NCBI GenBank assembly: GCA_949752795.1
Contig: OX457057.1
Location: 163,099,980 to 163,163,979, forward strand
DNA length: 64,000 bases
DNA from: Hyperoodon ampullatus
Taxonomy: Eukaryota; Chordata; Mammalia; Artiodactyla; Ziphiidae
Reading direction: 5' to 3'
Below the pieces are notes generated by a model. It was not told the DNA's origin. It did not search any database and saw nothing but the letters and a program-made list of their open reading frames with translations. This document shows, one piece after another, positions 11,479-22,757 of this stretch (positions are counted from its first letter, which is position 1; the number at the start of each line of letters is the position of its first letter). Made by a program: the position numbers and the translations under genes.

Positions 11479-11611
11479 TCTTTTTCTTTTTCTTTTTTTG
11501 GGGCCATGCCGTGCGGCTTGTGGGAATCTCAAATTCCTGTCCAGGGATTGAACCCAGGGCCATGGCAGTGAAAGCCCAAAATCGTAACCACTAGGCCACC
11601 AGGGAACTCCC
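11479..11611 (-). mobile_element. CHR SINE (short form)
   Basis: A T/C-rich tail, then GGGGCCATGCCGTGCGGCTT, and the reversed head ending GCCACCAGGGAACTCCC. CCAGACTATTCTT (11466-11478) and CCAGACTATCCTT (11612-11624) form a 13-bp target-site duplication with one mismatch. Confidence 0.9.
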
Positions 11612-11638
11612 CCAGACTATCCTTAAAAATTTGCTTTC

Positions 11639-12176
11639 ACTCTGTATGACAGACTCTAGGTCCATCCACCTCACTACAAATAACTCAATTTCATTTCTTT
11701 TTATGGCTGAGTAATATTCCATTGTATATATGTGCCACATCTTCTTTATCCATTCATGTGAGTTAGAAAGAGAAAAACAAAAACCATATGCTAACACATA
11801 TATATGGAATCTAAAAAAAAATGGTTCTGATGAACCTAGGGTTAAAACAGGAATAAAGACACAGATGTAGAGAATGGACTTGAGGACACAGGGAGGGGGA
11901 AGGGTAAGCTGGGATGAAGTGAGAGAGTAGCACTGACATATATACACTACCAAATGTAAAATAGATAGCTAGTGGGAAGCAGCTGCATAGCACAGGGAGA
12001 TCAGCTCGGTGCTTTGTGACCACCTAGAGGTATGGGATAAGGAGGCTGGAAGGGAGACACAAGAGGGAGGGGATATGGGGATATACATATGCATATAGCT
12101 GATTCACTTTGTTATACAGCCGAAACTAACACAACACTGTAAAGCAATTACACTCCAATAAAGATGTTAAAAAAAA
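11639..12176 (+). mobile_element. L1 with 5' inversion (twin-primed), truncated
   Basis: The right part (about 11757-12176) is the sense L1 3' end, finishing in CTCCAATAAAGATG and an A run. The left part (11639 to about 11756) is the adjoining upstream L1 segment in reverse, with ATGGCTGAGTAATATTCC on the plus strand. The two halves meet near 11757 and are nearly contiguous in the source element. TTTGCTTTC after an A run flanks both ends (11630-11638 and 12178-12186), so the whole is one insertion event. Confidence 0.85.
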
Positions 12177-12204
12177 TTTTGCTTTCCTTGCATCATGGCT
12201 GTGC

Positions 12205-12320
12205 TCTGAAGCCTTCAATGACTCCCTATGGCTTATAAATGTAGACCACATTCCCAGGCTTGACATTTGCCTTCCCTTCAAAACTCAATTCCAACCCCCA
12301 TCTTCCATTTTCTTATGTGG
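12205..12320 (+). mobile_element. Possible L2 fragment
   Basis: AAGCCTTCAATGACTCCCTA followed by a CTTATAAATGTAGACCACA segment resembles sense L2 text. It is short and diverged. Confidence 0.4.
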
Positions 12321-12959
12321 ACTTTTCCAGTTCTAGTTAATAGAGCCCAACAAAAGAAACTTGAATGATCCAGAATGATCAAGATGGGAAATGAATTAAT
12401 GTTGAAGTCTTTAGTGGCTGAAGATTTTAATGAAGGGCTTCCAGTGGGGTTGACACCAAGGCTTATTCTTGTTGCTCTGATGTTGGTATTTGTTAACAAT
12501 AGCATCCTCAGGTTGCATCCTCAGGAGTTATCTTTCCCTTTGCAGTTTCCTAACTTAAAATCACCTCTCCAGTGTTGTTCTGATCACAGTCCTTCTATCA
12601 GAACCACAGACATTTGTCCTGTACCTGCGTCTTTGCTTCTGTATGTTTCCCTACCTCTTCCATCTGGTCTTCTTCTTTGTATGGGCTGTCATTTCCAGGG
12701 GACTGAACCTCAATAGTAGATGCTTCAATTAGATACAAGATCTATTGCTACCTGAAAAAATTGTCCATTTGAGGCTTCAGGATCAGAAATTAAGTGTTTT
12801 CTTTGCAATCTAGTTGGTATGATTAAACTTCTATTTAGCATTAAGATATCTGTAATATTGCACAGAAAAAGTGTGGTATGAATCCAAATACCCTTAGGAT
12901 TTCTAACTCATAAATAGAAACTTGACATTTCATTTATGATAGAAATCTGGGACTCATTC
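12321..12959. other. No recognised feature
   Basis: Unique-looking sequence. A 113-codon frame (12375-12716, plus) has no recognisable domain and is opposed by a minus-strand frame. Confidence 0.4.
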
Positions 12960-13870
12960 ATTTCTGTCTCCTCTCCCTTTTCTTCCTAACCAGTCCCATA
13001 TCCTGATGACCTAACCTCCTAAATAGTTCGGAAATGAAATTGAAACTCCTTTCAATCCTACTGACAGGTCCTTAGTTCAGATTCTTACCATCTCTCACTT
13101 GGCTTATTACAAATAATCACTAAATGGTCTCTGCTTCTAGACACCTCCTTCCCCCTACCCACCCCCACCCCACCCTGGGGAAAACCCTCTCACTTCTACC
13201 CAAATTCAACTTTTACCATGTTACTGCCCTGCCAGAACCTTTCAATATTTCCTCTTTGGTTCCAGGATAGTATGTAAAAGACTTTAGTCCTTTCATGGTC
13301 TAGTACCTGCTCATCTTCCCTGTCTCATTTCCTCCCTCCTCCTCACCCTGTGCCCTCTAGTGCTGCTAAATGACCATAGTTACAAACATCATACTGCACT
13401 TTTTCATGCCTATATGCTTTTTTTAAAAATGCTGTTCTTTTGTTAATGACTACTCATCCTTCATGATACATCTTTGGGGACTTCCCTGGTGGTCCAGTGG
13501 TTAAGACTCCATGCTTCCACTGCAGGGGGCTTGGGTTCAATCCCTGGTTGGGGAACTAAGATCTCGCATGCTGCGTGGTGTGGCAAAAAAAAAAAAAAGG
13601 CATCTCTGGAGTCACCCTTTCCTGGCAGCCTTTCCTGATCTACCTGTCTGTGTTGCATGCCTCTTCTGCGTTCTCTGTAAGCTGCCTGTGCGTTTCTCTC
13701 TCTTAGCACATATCACACTGCATTGAAGTGATCTGTCCAGCTGCCTGTCTTCCTCTCTTGACTGGAGCCTGGAACCTAAAGTCTGTCTCTGATTCATCCC
13801 TACATCTGCAGCCCCCAGCACAGTGTGGCATAAAATCGATGTTCAGTAAATGTTTTCTGAAAGGTTGAAT
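12960..13870 (+). mobile_element. L2 LINE 3' end, interrupted by a CHR SINE
   Basis: Sense L2 order is visible across the interruption: ACCATCTCTCACTTGGCTTA, AGAACCTTTCAATATTTCC, then, after the SINE, GGCAGCCTTTCCTGATC, CACATATCACACTGCATTG and AATCGATGTTCAGTAAATG. One of the longer L2 fossils in the window. Confidence 0.75.
13478..13600 (+). mobile_element. CHR SINE (short form)
   Basis: The head GGACTTCCCTGGTGGTCCAG (A-box region), B box GGTTCAATCCC and an A14 tail are all present. CATCTTTGG (13469-13477) and CATCTCTGG (13601-13609) are the decayed target-site duplication. It splits the L2. Confidence 0.9.
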
Positions 13871-14208
13871 TCAAATTTGTAAACTTTCTGAGTAAGGCCA
13901 AAGAAAAGTGTGAAGTTGAGAAATATCTGGTAAGTTGAGGTGATACTGACCATTCAGACATTTCAGGCCAAAAGACACCAATTTTTATGATCTCTCAACA
14001 AAGGATTAGACCAGATGATTCCATTTGACCTCTGACCTCTCCCCTGCTAACCTGGTAGAATTAAAGGCAGGCCGCTGAGTGAAACAGATCTAGGATACTG
14101 CTGAGGGCTGACTTAGCTTTGTCAGAAGAGGGTGGAGAGCAGTGCTTGTTACTGAAGGCTCCAGGGAATCAATATTCTCTTGCCTTGGGGGTAGGTACTG
14201 CTGAGGGC

Positions 14209-14239
<31 letters not shown>

Positions 14240-14389
14240 GTGTGTATGTGTGTACCACACGTGGGCACATGGTGGTCATGACAACAAGCAGGATGTTTGG
14301 AAGAAGCCCCAGGGCGAACAGGGAGCCTTCTCAATCAGCCTGACTGTAAGGCACTTGAGACCTTGATGATGGAGGACTTTATTATTTCT
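13871..14389. other. No recognised gene or transposon; contains a TG microsatellite
   Basis: Apart from the TG run at 14209-14253 I can name nothing here. Confidence 0.4.
14209..14253 (+). repeat. (TG)n microsatellite
   Basis: About 22 TG units with single C and A interruptions near the right end. Confidence 0.95.
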
Positions 14390-14585
14390 AACAGCTAATA
14401 TTTAATCGATCACCCACTGTGTGCCAGGCAATATTCTAAGTGTTTTATGTGCATTAACTCATTTAATCTTCACAACAAGCCCAGGAAGCAGGTACTCTCA
14501 TTGTCTTCATTTTAAAGATGAGGAAACCAAGGCTCACAGAATTGAAGTGATATGTTCAAGATAATCAGCTAAGAAATGTCAAGGG
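14390..14585 (-). mobile_element. MIR SINE
   Basis: A long reversed MIR: GTGTGCCAGGCAATATTCTA, CATTAACTCATTTAATCTTC and TTTTAAAGATGAGGAAACCA are all recognisable. Confidence 0.85.
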
Positions 14586-15044
14586 CAGGAGCAATCCTAG
14601 GCAGCATGACTCAGGAGCCCAGGTCCAGGCTAACCTGTCTCAACTATTTTATCCTGCCTTTCATGTGCTGTCATGGGCCAGAGCCAGTGCTGCTCACTTC
14701 TGAAAGACCAGGTCTGCAGATGGTTGCTAGGAATGACAAGGGGGTATTGATCTTTAAGGAGATGCAGGGAGCCCCACCTGGTGGGTTTTTGGGGACCAGG
14801 GCAGCTGAGCTGCAGCCTGTGGGGAAGTCTCAACGGGAGCATATGCAGAGCTGTGATCTGTGGAGGAAGAGCTGTAATCACTGGCCAGATGATAGCCTCC
14901 CACTGCACCCTCTAGTCCTGGTTAGAAGTCTTCAGGGGGCTGGTAGAGTGAACCTACCCTGTGAGCACCCTTGCAGTGGAACCTGCTGGGGCTGGAGATG
15001 GTAGTGGAGTAATTCATCCATAACTGGGGGGCTAAGTACCAAGA
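14586..15044. other. No recognised feature
   Basis: GC-moderate unique-looking sequence. The 142-codon plus frame (14576-15004) starts inside the MIR and overlaps opposing frames, so it is not supported as a gene. Confidence 0.4.
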
Positions 15045-15230
15045 TCTGGGCTGGGAATCTACATACATTGACTCTAATTCTCAAACCAACCCTGCAAGGT
15101 GGATAAAACAGTCTGAGGAAGGTAAAATAATGTACCCAAGTTGCAGCATTAGTCTCTGAGCTGAGATTTGAATCCAGTTCTACTTGATTCCAAAGCCCAT
15201 CTTTTTGACCCATACTCACTGCCTTTCTTA
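15045..15230 (-). mobile_element. MIR SINE
   Basis: CAACCCTGCAAGGTGGATAA and CTGAGATTTGAATCCAGTTC fit reversed MIR; the core is more decayed than its neighbour's. Confidence 0.65.
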
Positions 15231-15269
15231 AATAATGACTGCATTCTTTTCTTTCATTCTCTTTTTCTA

Positions 15270-15368
15270 TTCTTTTCTTTTCCTCTTCCTTCCTTCCTTT
15301 CTTTCTTCCTTCCTTCTTTTCTTTCTCTCTTTCTTTCCTTCCTTCCTTCTTTCTTTCTCTCCCCCCCC
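15270..15368 (+). repeat. Polypyrimidine tract (TTTC/TTCC)n
   Basis: Ninety-nine uninterrupted pyrimidines on the plus strand, ending in an octamer of C. Less pure pyrimidine sequence extends on both sides (about 15245-15390). Confidence 0.95.
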
Positions 15369-15390
15369 GCCCTCCCCCCACTCTCTTTCA

Positions 15391-16930
15391 TTCCAGAACT
15401 TCCTCCTGGATCATGGAAGGAGAGCTGTGGCCTGTCTATGCAGTTGGAATATTTTCCCTGGATCTGGGTCAGTATCAGAACTGGGAGGATCATGACATGC
15501 CCCATAAAAAGCACTGTCAAATTCTTTTTTAATCCCTAGGTGTCTACAGTCAGAATTCACCTCAGTTTTTGTCTTTGTCCTTTTTTGACTTTTTCACATG
15601 CCTGGGAAGTCGGTGTATGAGCAAAAGCTGAGCGTGCAGAGCCCAGCACTCCCTGTGAGGCTAGATTCGTGGGGCAGCAGTGGGATGCACAGCCAACTGG
15701 CTGGGGGCTGTGAGGCTCGACTGCATGGAATACTGAAGGCAAAGGGCACTCATAGCATATTGTTGAGTTGGAGAGTGATGAAATCAATATTTTATGTGGA
15801 TTATTCTGGAGTCAGGTTCATGGTGCATTGGGTGGGGGAGAGACTGAGAGACAGGAGGTCCTGTAGGAATGGAGACGGTGGGATATGGGGCCGAAATTAG
15901 ACAATGGAGTGGGAATGGGAAGTCAGGGACAGATGGGAGAGGCATTATGATGCTGCGAAGAAGGAGTAACAGCACTTGCTTGATTGTGGGGAGTGGTAGT
16001 GCCATGAGATGAGAATAGTAAAGCATCCTAACAGAACTGGGGAAATCAGAAATGGGAGCTCATTTGGGAGAAAAAGATTCATTTTAAACAGTTTTAGCAT
16101 TTTGGAGTTTTAAGAGTATTTTGAAAAGGCTCTGGTTGGAAATGCTTCCATTGCAGAGACCATCCTTGCCTTTCAGAGCCATTGTAATTTGGGAAATATG
16201 AATCTTTTACCCATCTCTTCAGGACTCCTGAAGACAGAGGTAAGGCTTCTGCTTCTAGTGATCATGGCTGGATGAAGCCAGCCTCAGGATAATAAACCAG
16301 GTAATTATCTCCATCCTTCCTATGACAATAATGGTGTTGAGGCAGGCAAAAATTCATCAGAGGAGGCTTTGCAAGCCCCAGGGGCTGATTGTCAGAATCC
16401 GCCTCTGCAGCATTACACCAGGGTGGTGTAATGATGGCCGAGGGCCACATTATGCCTCCAGAGTAAAGAATTGTGGAGATGAAACGGACAAAGACACCTA
16501 CATCCTAGCATGGTACCCCACCAAGTCTGAGTGGATGGTCCGGATCAGTAATTAGAAACACAGCACAATAAATATTGAAAGAAACTTCTGTAAACATTCT
16601 AGAGGACAATGAAATTAGAAATAATAAGCAGATGGGCTTTTATTCAAGGCAAATCATGCCAGATGGATGCAGTACCTTTTTTTTTTTATGGATAAAAGTA
16701 CAAAGTTGGTGGATGAAGGGAAAATGGCATGTTTGATGTCATTTGTTTGAAGATGGTTAAAGCATTTGAGTCTTCCAAGAAGTCTGACTTGCAGAATTGG
16801 CTCAGAATACCTGGAATAGAAGCACATACCTAACAAAAAAAGTTGGATAAATGCTGCTAATTGGGCAATAGAAAGTACTGGAACACTGGGCTGGCAGGAC
16901 TGCCTCAGGAGGGGTCTTCCAAGGGACCAT
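15391..16930. other. No recognised feature
   Basis: About 1.5 kb of unique-looking sequence. Several short frames overlap on both strands; none has a recognisable domain. Confidence 0.4.
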
Positions 16931-17090
16931 TGAACTTTGGAGCCTGAAGGGACCTTAAAGATGATCAGTTCCAACCCTCTCATTTAAGGATAAGGAAACT
17001 CAATCAAAAGGAGACCATGACTAACAAAACCAGGGCTAGAACAAGGGTTATTTGACAATTAGTTCTGCAGTGTGAGTGCCAGGTCTCCTC
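16931..17090 (-). mobile_element. Possible MIR-related fragment
   Basis: CAGTTCCAACCCTCTCATTT followed by AAGGATAAGGAAACTCAA resembles the reversed core shared by MIR-like SINEs. Confidence 0.5.
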
Positions 17091-17309
17091 TCTACCCAGC
17101 ATCTCTCTTATCTAGGAAAGGCAATAAATGTGTTCAAGTACAAATTCTGAAAGGATTCTAAATACAGAGATGAAATAATGGGACCATGAGCAAACAAAGC
17201 CTGAGATATAGATCATGTCCCCTGAAGAGAGTGGGGCCTCAGATAAAGTGGAGATGGTGGTTGAGAGAAAACTGGGAAGCTTCATGCCAGGCCATGCTCG
17301 CAAGGTCCC

Positions 17310-17465
17310 TGCATGGTGTTCAAGCCACTTTCAGTGATATTAGCTCATCATTGCTATGAAGCAAATATTACCCATTTTGCAGGTGAGAAAATGACAGAAC
17401 TCTAGGAGGTTTGGTGACTTTTCCAACTAAGGTCCAACAGCAAGCATGGAATTGAGCTAGGATGA
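17310..17465 (-). mobile_element. MIR SINE fragment
   Basis: ATTACCCATTTTGCAGGTGA, then GAAAATGACAGAACTC and GGTCCAACAGCAAGC, is a decayed reversed MIR. Confidence 0.6.
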
Positions 17466-18397
17466 AAGCTCATGTCCTCCGATTCTGGTCAGGCTCTTTC
17501 TCACCCACATTTTGCCTCTGGTAAAATTCTGATGAAGGCCCAGACCTGCCTGCCCTATTATCTCTCCAGAAAACTCCCTTCTTCCTCTTCTGGACCCTTT
17601 CTCAACTCATCTTCCTGCCCTTATACAACTCCCCAGATGCCTGGCCTTCCTGACTTCACTGCATTCTCCCCATTCTTCATCAAAACATATCCGTCTCCTT
17701 TCCCATTTCTGCTGAGCTTTGTGCTAAGCCTTCTGTCACCCTAAAAACTAATTTCTCCCATTGCCTTTACAGGTGGTGGTTTCACCCCCCGAGCATGCTT
17801 CCTCATTTAAAAAACAAAACACAGCAATGACGCCTAGAATATTGTGACCTACAGGGAAGGGGCACCATCGAGCCAATGCCTAAGAAGAAGTAGATACTCT
17901 GTATTTATTAAGAGGATCGTAGGCTGGGAACTTTCCTCAAGACCCCTCTCAATAGTTCTTCCTTTCTTATGCAGAGTACTTTATTCCCCCCAAACCCATA
18001 TCTGAGCACCCCAGCTCTAACCATTCAACAGAAGACCCTGTGGTTATCAGGATCAGTCATTTGAGTGGGTGGCAGGTTGAATAGGGAGGGAATGTTAATA
18101 AGTAATTTTGTCCCTTTCACACATAATTTTTTCCCTGTCAGAGTTTTTGCAACAGGTAGTTTTTTTTTTTTTTTTCCAAGAAGAGTCATTGCGATAAAGG
18201 GGGAAAAAAAAAAGGAAGCCTATCTGCATTTCCTTCTACTGCTGAAAAATATCTCCTTGGCCTTCATTGGTCCAGACTTTCAGCTCTGAGTGACCCATGG
18301 AGCAACATGGTTAAATACAATCCTTGAACTTATTTTTTATCTCTTTTTGGTAAAAATGCTCAATGCATGCTTGCTAGGAAGCACCCTATTTACCATC
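17466..18397. other. No recognised feature
   Basis: Unique-looking sequence with a T15-type run near 18160 and an A10 run near 18207. No product is recognisable from its open frames. Confidence 0.4.
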
Positions 18398-18763
18398 AGC
18401 TGTGAATTGAATATTTTTGTCTCCTCAATATCCATAGGTTGAAATCCTAACCCCCAAGGTGATGGTATTTGGAGATGGGGCCTTAGGGGCGTGATTAGGT
18501 CATGAAGGTGGAGCCCTCATCAATGGGATTAATGCTCCTTTACAAGGGATCCCAGAGTGATCCCTCATCTCTCTGCCACATGGGGACACAGCCAAAAGAC
18601 AGCCGTCTATGAACCAGAAAGTGGGCCCTCACCAGATACTGAATCTGTTGGCAACTTGATCTTGGACTGCCCAGCTTTCAGAGCTGTGAGAAATAAATTT
18701 CCGTTGTTTACAAGCTGCCCAGTCTATGATATTTTGTTATGGCAGCCTGAACGGACTTAAGCA
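18398..18763 (+). mobile_element. MLT1-type ERVL-MaLR solo LTR
   Basis: Sense MLT1 order: GGTTGAAATCCTAACCCCCA, GGGGCCTTAGGGGCGTGATT, TGTGAGAAATAAATTTCCGT, TATTTTGTTATGGCAGCC. The 5-bp duplication CCATC (18393-18397 and 18764-18768) defines both ends. Confidence 0.85.
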
Positions 18764-18814
18764 CCATCTGATGACTATAGTATTATTTTTTCGTTTACTT
18801 ATCTTGCATGTGGG

Positions 18815-18965
18815 GTGGCACAGCAGTAAAGAAATGTGCTTTTCCCCCTCTTCATGGAATGTGAGCTATTGGCAAGAGCTGGGTATTACTAGACCTGTAT
18901 TTTTGTCCCACTTCTGCCACATGGGAGCCTTGGGCATGTGTCTTAACCTCTCTGTGCTGCAGCCA
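18815..18965 (+). mobile_element. MIR-like fragment
   Basis: CTTCTGCCACATGGGAGCCT followed by GTCTTAACCTCTCTGTGCTG fits the sense MIR middle. Confidence 0.55.
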
Positions 18966-18974
18966 GTCCTGGGT

Positions 18975-19085
18975 CTGTTGAATTCAGAACACCGTGACCT
19001 TCCTGAAGGTAGGAAATATAGCTTGTGTATCTTTATAGTGCTTGACATAACATGGACAAATTTAGTAAACATTTGGGAATCATAC
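18975..19085 (+). mobile_element. L2 3' tail fragment
   Basis: CTTCCTGAAGGTAGGAAATA, then TAGTGCTTGACATAACATGG and TAGTAAACATTTGGGAA, is the sense L2 tail. Confidence 0.6.
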
Positions 19086-19119
19086 CTTTAAATGTTGCTG
19101 AAACACATTGTCACACACA

Positions 19120-19330
19120 TCCATCACTAGCAAATAGCACTCAATACAGTGCCAAATACATGCCTTTCATTACTTAATCTAATCATCACAAGTCTGCAAC
19201 ATAGCTTTTATCACTATTTTGCAGATAAGAAACCTGAAGCATAGAGAGATTATGTGATTTACCTCTTTGCTAGTTGGTAGCAAAGTCAAGATTTGAACTC
19301 AGGTCCATCTACCTTTGTTCTACTAACCTG
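19120..19330 (-). mobile_element. MIR SINE
   Basis: CTATTTTGCAGATAAGAAAC, AAAGTCAAGATTTGAACTCA and a degraded TTAATCTAATCATCACAAG segment give the reversed MIR. Confidence 0.75.
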
Positions 19331-19634
19331 TATTTGGGACCTATGCTCCACATTTAATAACAATACAATTGCAAAGGGCTTTTGAGGTTTTAAATGTAAC
19401 AGTCAAGATGCTTCTTTGCTCTAAGACACAGTAAGAAGAAGCCACAGATTCTGAAAAGGAAGATCCAACGGGCACTAATTGGCAAGGGGAAAAAATCTTG
19501 TCCTTGAATGTTTTTCTCCAGGACTATCCCTCTGGGACCCCTCTCTCCCCCAGTACTCAACTTGGTTTACCTTGGCTGGTGGGCTGTTCGCCTCACTCCT
19601 GGGTTCAGGTGCTCTCTTACTTCCACTCAGCTAG
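19331..19634. other. No recognised feature
   Basis: Short unique-looking stretch between two old repeats. Confidence 0.4.
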
Positions 19635-19965
19635 AGACTTCAGTGAAATTATTGAGCCCTTTTACGTGCCACACGTTGTATTGGCCCTGAGTATACCCTG
19701 TGAACAAGATGTGGGTTTCCTGTTTCTTCTAGGAGCTTACAGTATAGCTGGGGTGATGGAGAAGTAAACAGGCAGTTTCTATGAGGAGGTGATTATAGGG
19801 AGCTGCACAAGTACACGGGGTCACATAACTTAGCCTTGGGAGCTGTGGAACGCAGGCTGCAGGAAGTGGCCTCTGTGTAAGGACCACAGGATGAGTAGTA
19901 GGCTAGCCTGGGGTAGGGCAGAGGAAACAACCTAAACAAAGCCCTGGAGGCTACAGAGAGCATTT
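19635..19965 (-). mobile_element. L2 3' fragment
   Basis: TATTGAGCCCTTTTACGTGC, GGAGCTTACAGTATAGCTGG, GAAGTAAACAGGCAGTTTC and AAACAAAGCCCTGGAGGC follow the reversed L2. Confidence 0.65.
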
Positions 19966-21569
19966 TACATTTAGAGACTAAATTTTGCATTATTTTCTTT
20001 TGATCCATAGCTGCAATATTTTAGGAAAAAATTCATCCCCCTCCCTCCACCATACCCCAGTTTCATGCAGTAAGCCCACGGTACTTACTCTCTGGCTCCA
20101 AAATCAGACAAGCCATCTCCTTCCCGCAACCCCCCTGTGGTGGTGTTTGCTGGGCTCCAGGCCTCTCAGGACTCCTATATGAGGTCATTTTAGTAACTGA
20201 AGGGCTCTGTGCCACACCTGCTTCATATAAAATTCAGCCTCAAAACAAGTAATATTACATTTGAGAGCTGTCAGTGTATTTATCTGGCATATATTTTTAC
20301 TCAGTGACAAGTATGTGCTTAGAAGTAGGCTATGATACTCAGTTTACATGGTTTTTTCGGTGTATAAGCTGCATAAGGAACATCCCAAGTGGCTTTTACT
20401 CAGTTATCATGTTTCCTCTTAGTCTTCCCATGGCTAATAGTAAGCAAATCCTGTATAATTTTTTCTCCTAAACCTTTCATTGCAATCCCTAGTTGAAAAT
20501 TTGTCTTTCCTTCTTTTTTTTAGTCTTCTTTGATAGGTTTGATTAATATCTTTAGAAAAAGAAAAGATTCGTTTTTCTTACCCCATAATTAGTATTACTG
20601 CAGAGGGAGCCAGAAGCCGGAGCCAGTGGAAGAAAGCCTGGGATGGTGACTTCATCCTGTGTGTGACCCTCACCACCACCAGGACCCGGCAACAATGTGG
20701 CAGCCTCGCTTGTGTTCAGTCTTCAAGTCTGTCCTCTTACTATCTTTGCAGCTAAAGATAGAAATCCTTCTACTTTCTCATATGCTGGGAAAGGTCTCTC
20801 CAAACAGCCTGCCTATTGTCCTCAAAGCAAATCTACCCACAATGTGAAATATTGTATGCACAGCTTTTTCTGGTTTCCTTTTTCTTTTTTCTCTCCCCAG
20901 GTTTTGCAGAGTAACTCTGAAACCAACTTCTTCAGTGGAGTGAATCTGCCCAAGGGCTATTTTTTACCCTGAATAACAATAACTCCCCTAAGAGTGGAAG
21001 TTTCTTCTTGCAGAGCTATATTATTGTTATTTGGGACGGATGGACTGTCAGTCTTCTCTGCCGGAAACAGAAATGCTAATCAAGCCTTCAGCAATGATGG
21101 GACCGAGGAGTCAAACTTCTCCACTTCACTCAGACCCACGTGGACAACGGTTTTGCTGAGTCTTGTTTTCGTAGGTCCTTCTGGAGATGTGGCCTGTAAG
21201 AAACTCTAGCAATCTAGCGAATGTTGTTCTAACCGAGCTCACTGTAGTACATTTTTCACCAAATTACATTAGCATATAAAACTTGGATTATTGATTTTTT
21301 CTTTGCTTATTGTGGTTTCTGGGCAAAAGTCCAGTTTGTAGAAGCAAAGAGAACATACACACGCTTGAATTGAGAGTTAGTTGTCTGTTTATTTGTTCTT
21401 TGTTTTAGAGACCTGGGACATGCTCCAGAGTGGTGGTATGACTTTGTATTCTGATTTTCTCTACCTAACACCTTCATTAGGCTGCCTTCAAACCTTCCAT
21501 GGCACAAGCTTTACATTTTGAATCCAAACTGGAGAGGGAGGAACAGGCAGGGAACCATTTGCCAGGGAC
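19966..21569. other. No recognised feature
   Basis: About 1.6 kb of unique-looking sequence. Frames up to 91 codons occur on the plus strand, without domains or a consistent reading frame. Confidence 0.4.
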
Positions 21570-21751
21570 AACAGAGTACCTGCCCTTTGCTAAGCACCTA
21601 CTGGGTATCAAGCAATGATGGCCCCGTACTTACAATATCTCCTCCGGGAGATACTGTAATATCCTCATTTTACAGATAAGGAAATTCAAGCTTAGTGAGG
21701 TTAAGTGACTTATTTCAGGTCACCTAGAAGCAAGTGCAAGATTAGTGGCTA
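21570..21751 (-). mobile_element. MIR SINE fragment
   Basis: TCCTCATTTTACAGATAAGG, then GTGAGGTTAAGTGACTTATT, is the reversed MIR core. The following old L1 inserted at its edge. Confidence 0.75.
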
Positions 21752-22395
21752 TTTACTTTAGAAAACAGTCTGGTAGTTCCTCAAAAGGTTAAACATAAAG
21801 TTACCATATGACTCAGCAATTCCATTCTTAAGTATGCACCTAAGAGAAGTGAAAACGTTATGTCCACACAAAAACTTGTATAACAATGTTCATAGCAGCA
21901 TTATTCATAATAGCCTAAAAGTAGAAACAACCCAAATATCCATCAACTAATGAATGGATAAATAAAATGTGGTCCATCCATATAATGGAATCTATTTGGC
22001 CGTAAAGAGAAATGAAGTATTGATACATGCTGAGCCTGGATGAACCTTGAAAACATTATGTTAAGTAAAATAAGTTAGTCACAAAGGAACACATATTGCA
22101 TAATTTTGTTTATACAAAATGTCCCGAACGTAAAGAAAATAGATTAGTGGTTGCCAGGGGCTGTGGGGAGAGAGCTTGGGGGAAATGGAGAGTGACTGAT
22201 AATGGTCCCAGAGTTTCATTTTTGGGTGATGAAAAAAAACCCTGGAATTGATTCTGCTTGCTTCTAAATTCTAAACTGGCTTTAAAATTGATTGTGATGA
22301 TGGTTGTACAACTCTGTGAATATACTAAAAACCATCGAATTGTACACTTTAAATGGGTGAATGGATGTGAATACTATCTAAATAAAGTTAAAAAA
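21752..22395 (+). mobile_element. Old L1 (L1M-type) 3' end
   Basis: Sense L1 landmarks run in order: CATAGCAGCATTATTCATAA, CCCAAATATCCATCAACTAA, GAATGGATAAATAAAATGTG, TTGCCAGGGGCTGTGGGGAG, and an A-rich end. ATTAGTGGCTA (21741-21751) and ATTAGTGACTA (22396-22406) are its target-site duplication. It is the only fully sense-oriented L1 in the window. Confidence 0.85.
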
Positions 22396-22509
22396 ATTAG
22401 TGACTACTGCCCACTGTGCTTATAGGGAGAGGCAATACCACTCAGATTGGGAAGTAACCCGAGATGTTTCTAATGACACAGACCCAGGTACCAAATAACA
22501 AGCAGCAGC

Positions 22510-22705
22510 AGCGTCTAGCTTTTAAAGTATTTACTAAATGCCTGGCACTGTGCTAAGCACCTTACCTATGTTATCTAATTTCATCCTCACACGAACACCA
22601 TGAGCTTTGTGTTGCTTTTATTCTCATTATGTAGGAGGAAATTGAGGCTTAGAGAGGCTTAGTAATTTTCTCAAGGTCACATATCTATTAAGTACTATGG
22701 ATGCC
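22510..22705 (-). mobile_element. MIR SINE
   Basis: AATGCCTGGCACTGTGCTAA and GAAATTGAGGCTTAGAGAGG give a well-preserved reversed MIR. Confidence 0.85.
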
Positions 22706-22757
22706 TCTACTGACTAAAGACCTTGGAAACAACCGTGTTGATTTGTCTAAGTCCCAG

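Noticed and set aside
14576..15004. A 142-codon plus-strand frame.
   Set aside because: Starts inside a reversed MIR, is overlapped by frames on the other strand and has no recognisable domain.
15168..15539. Frames up to 149 codons on both strands with Phe/Leu/Ser-rich or Lys/Glu/Arg-rich text.
   Set aside because: Produced by the polypyrimidine tract, which cannot make stops on the pyrimidine strand.
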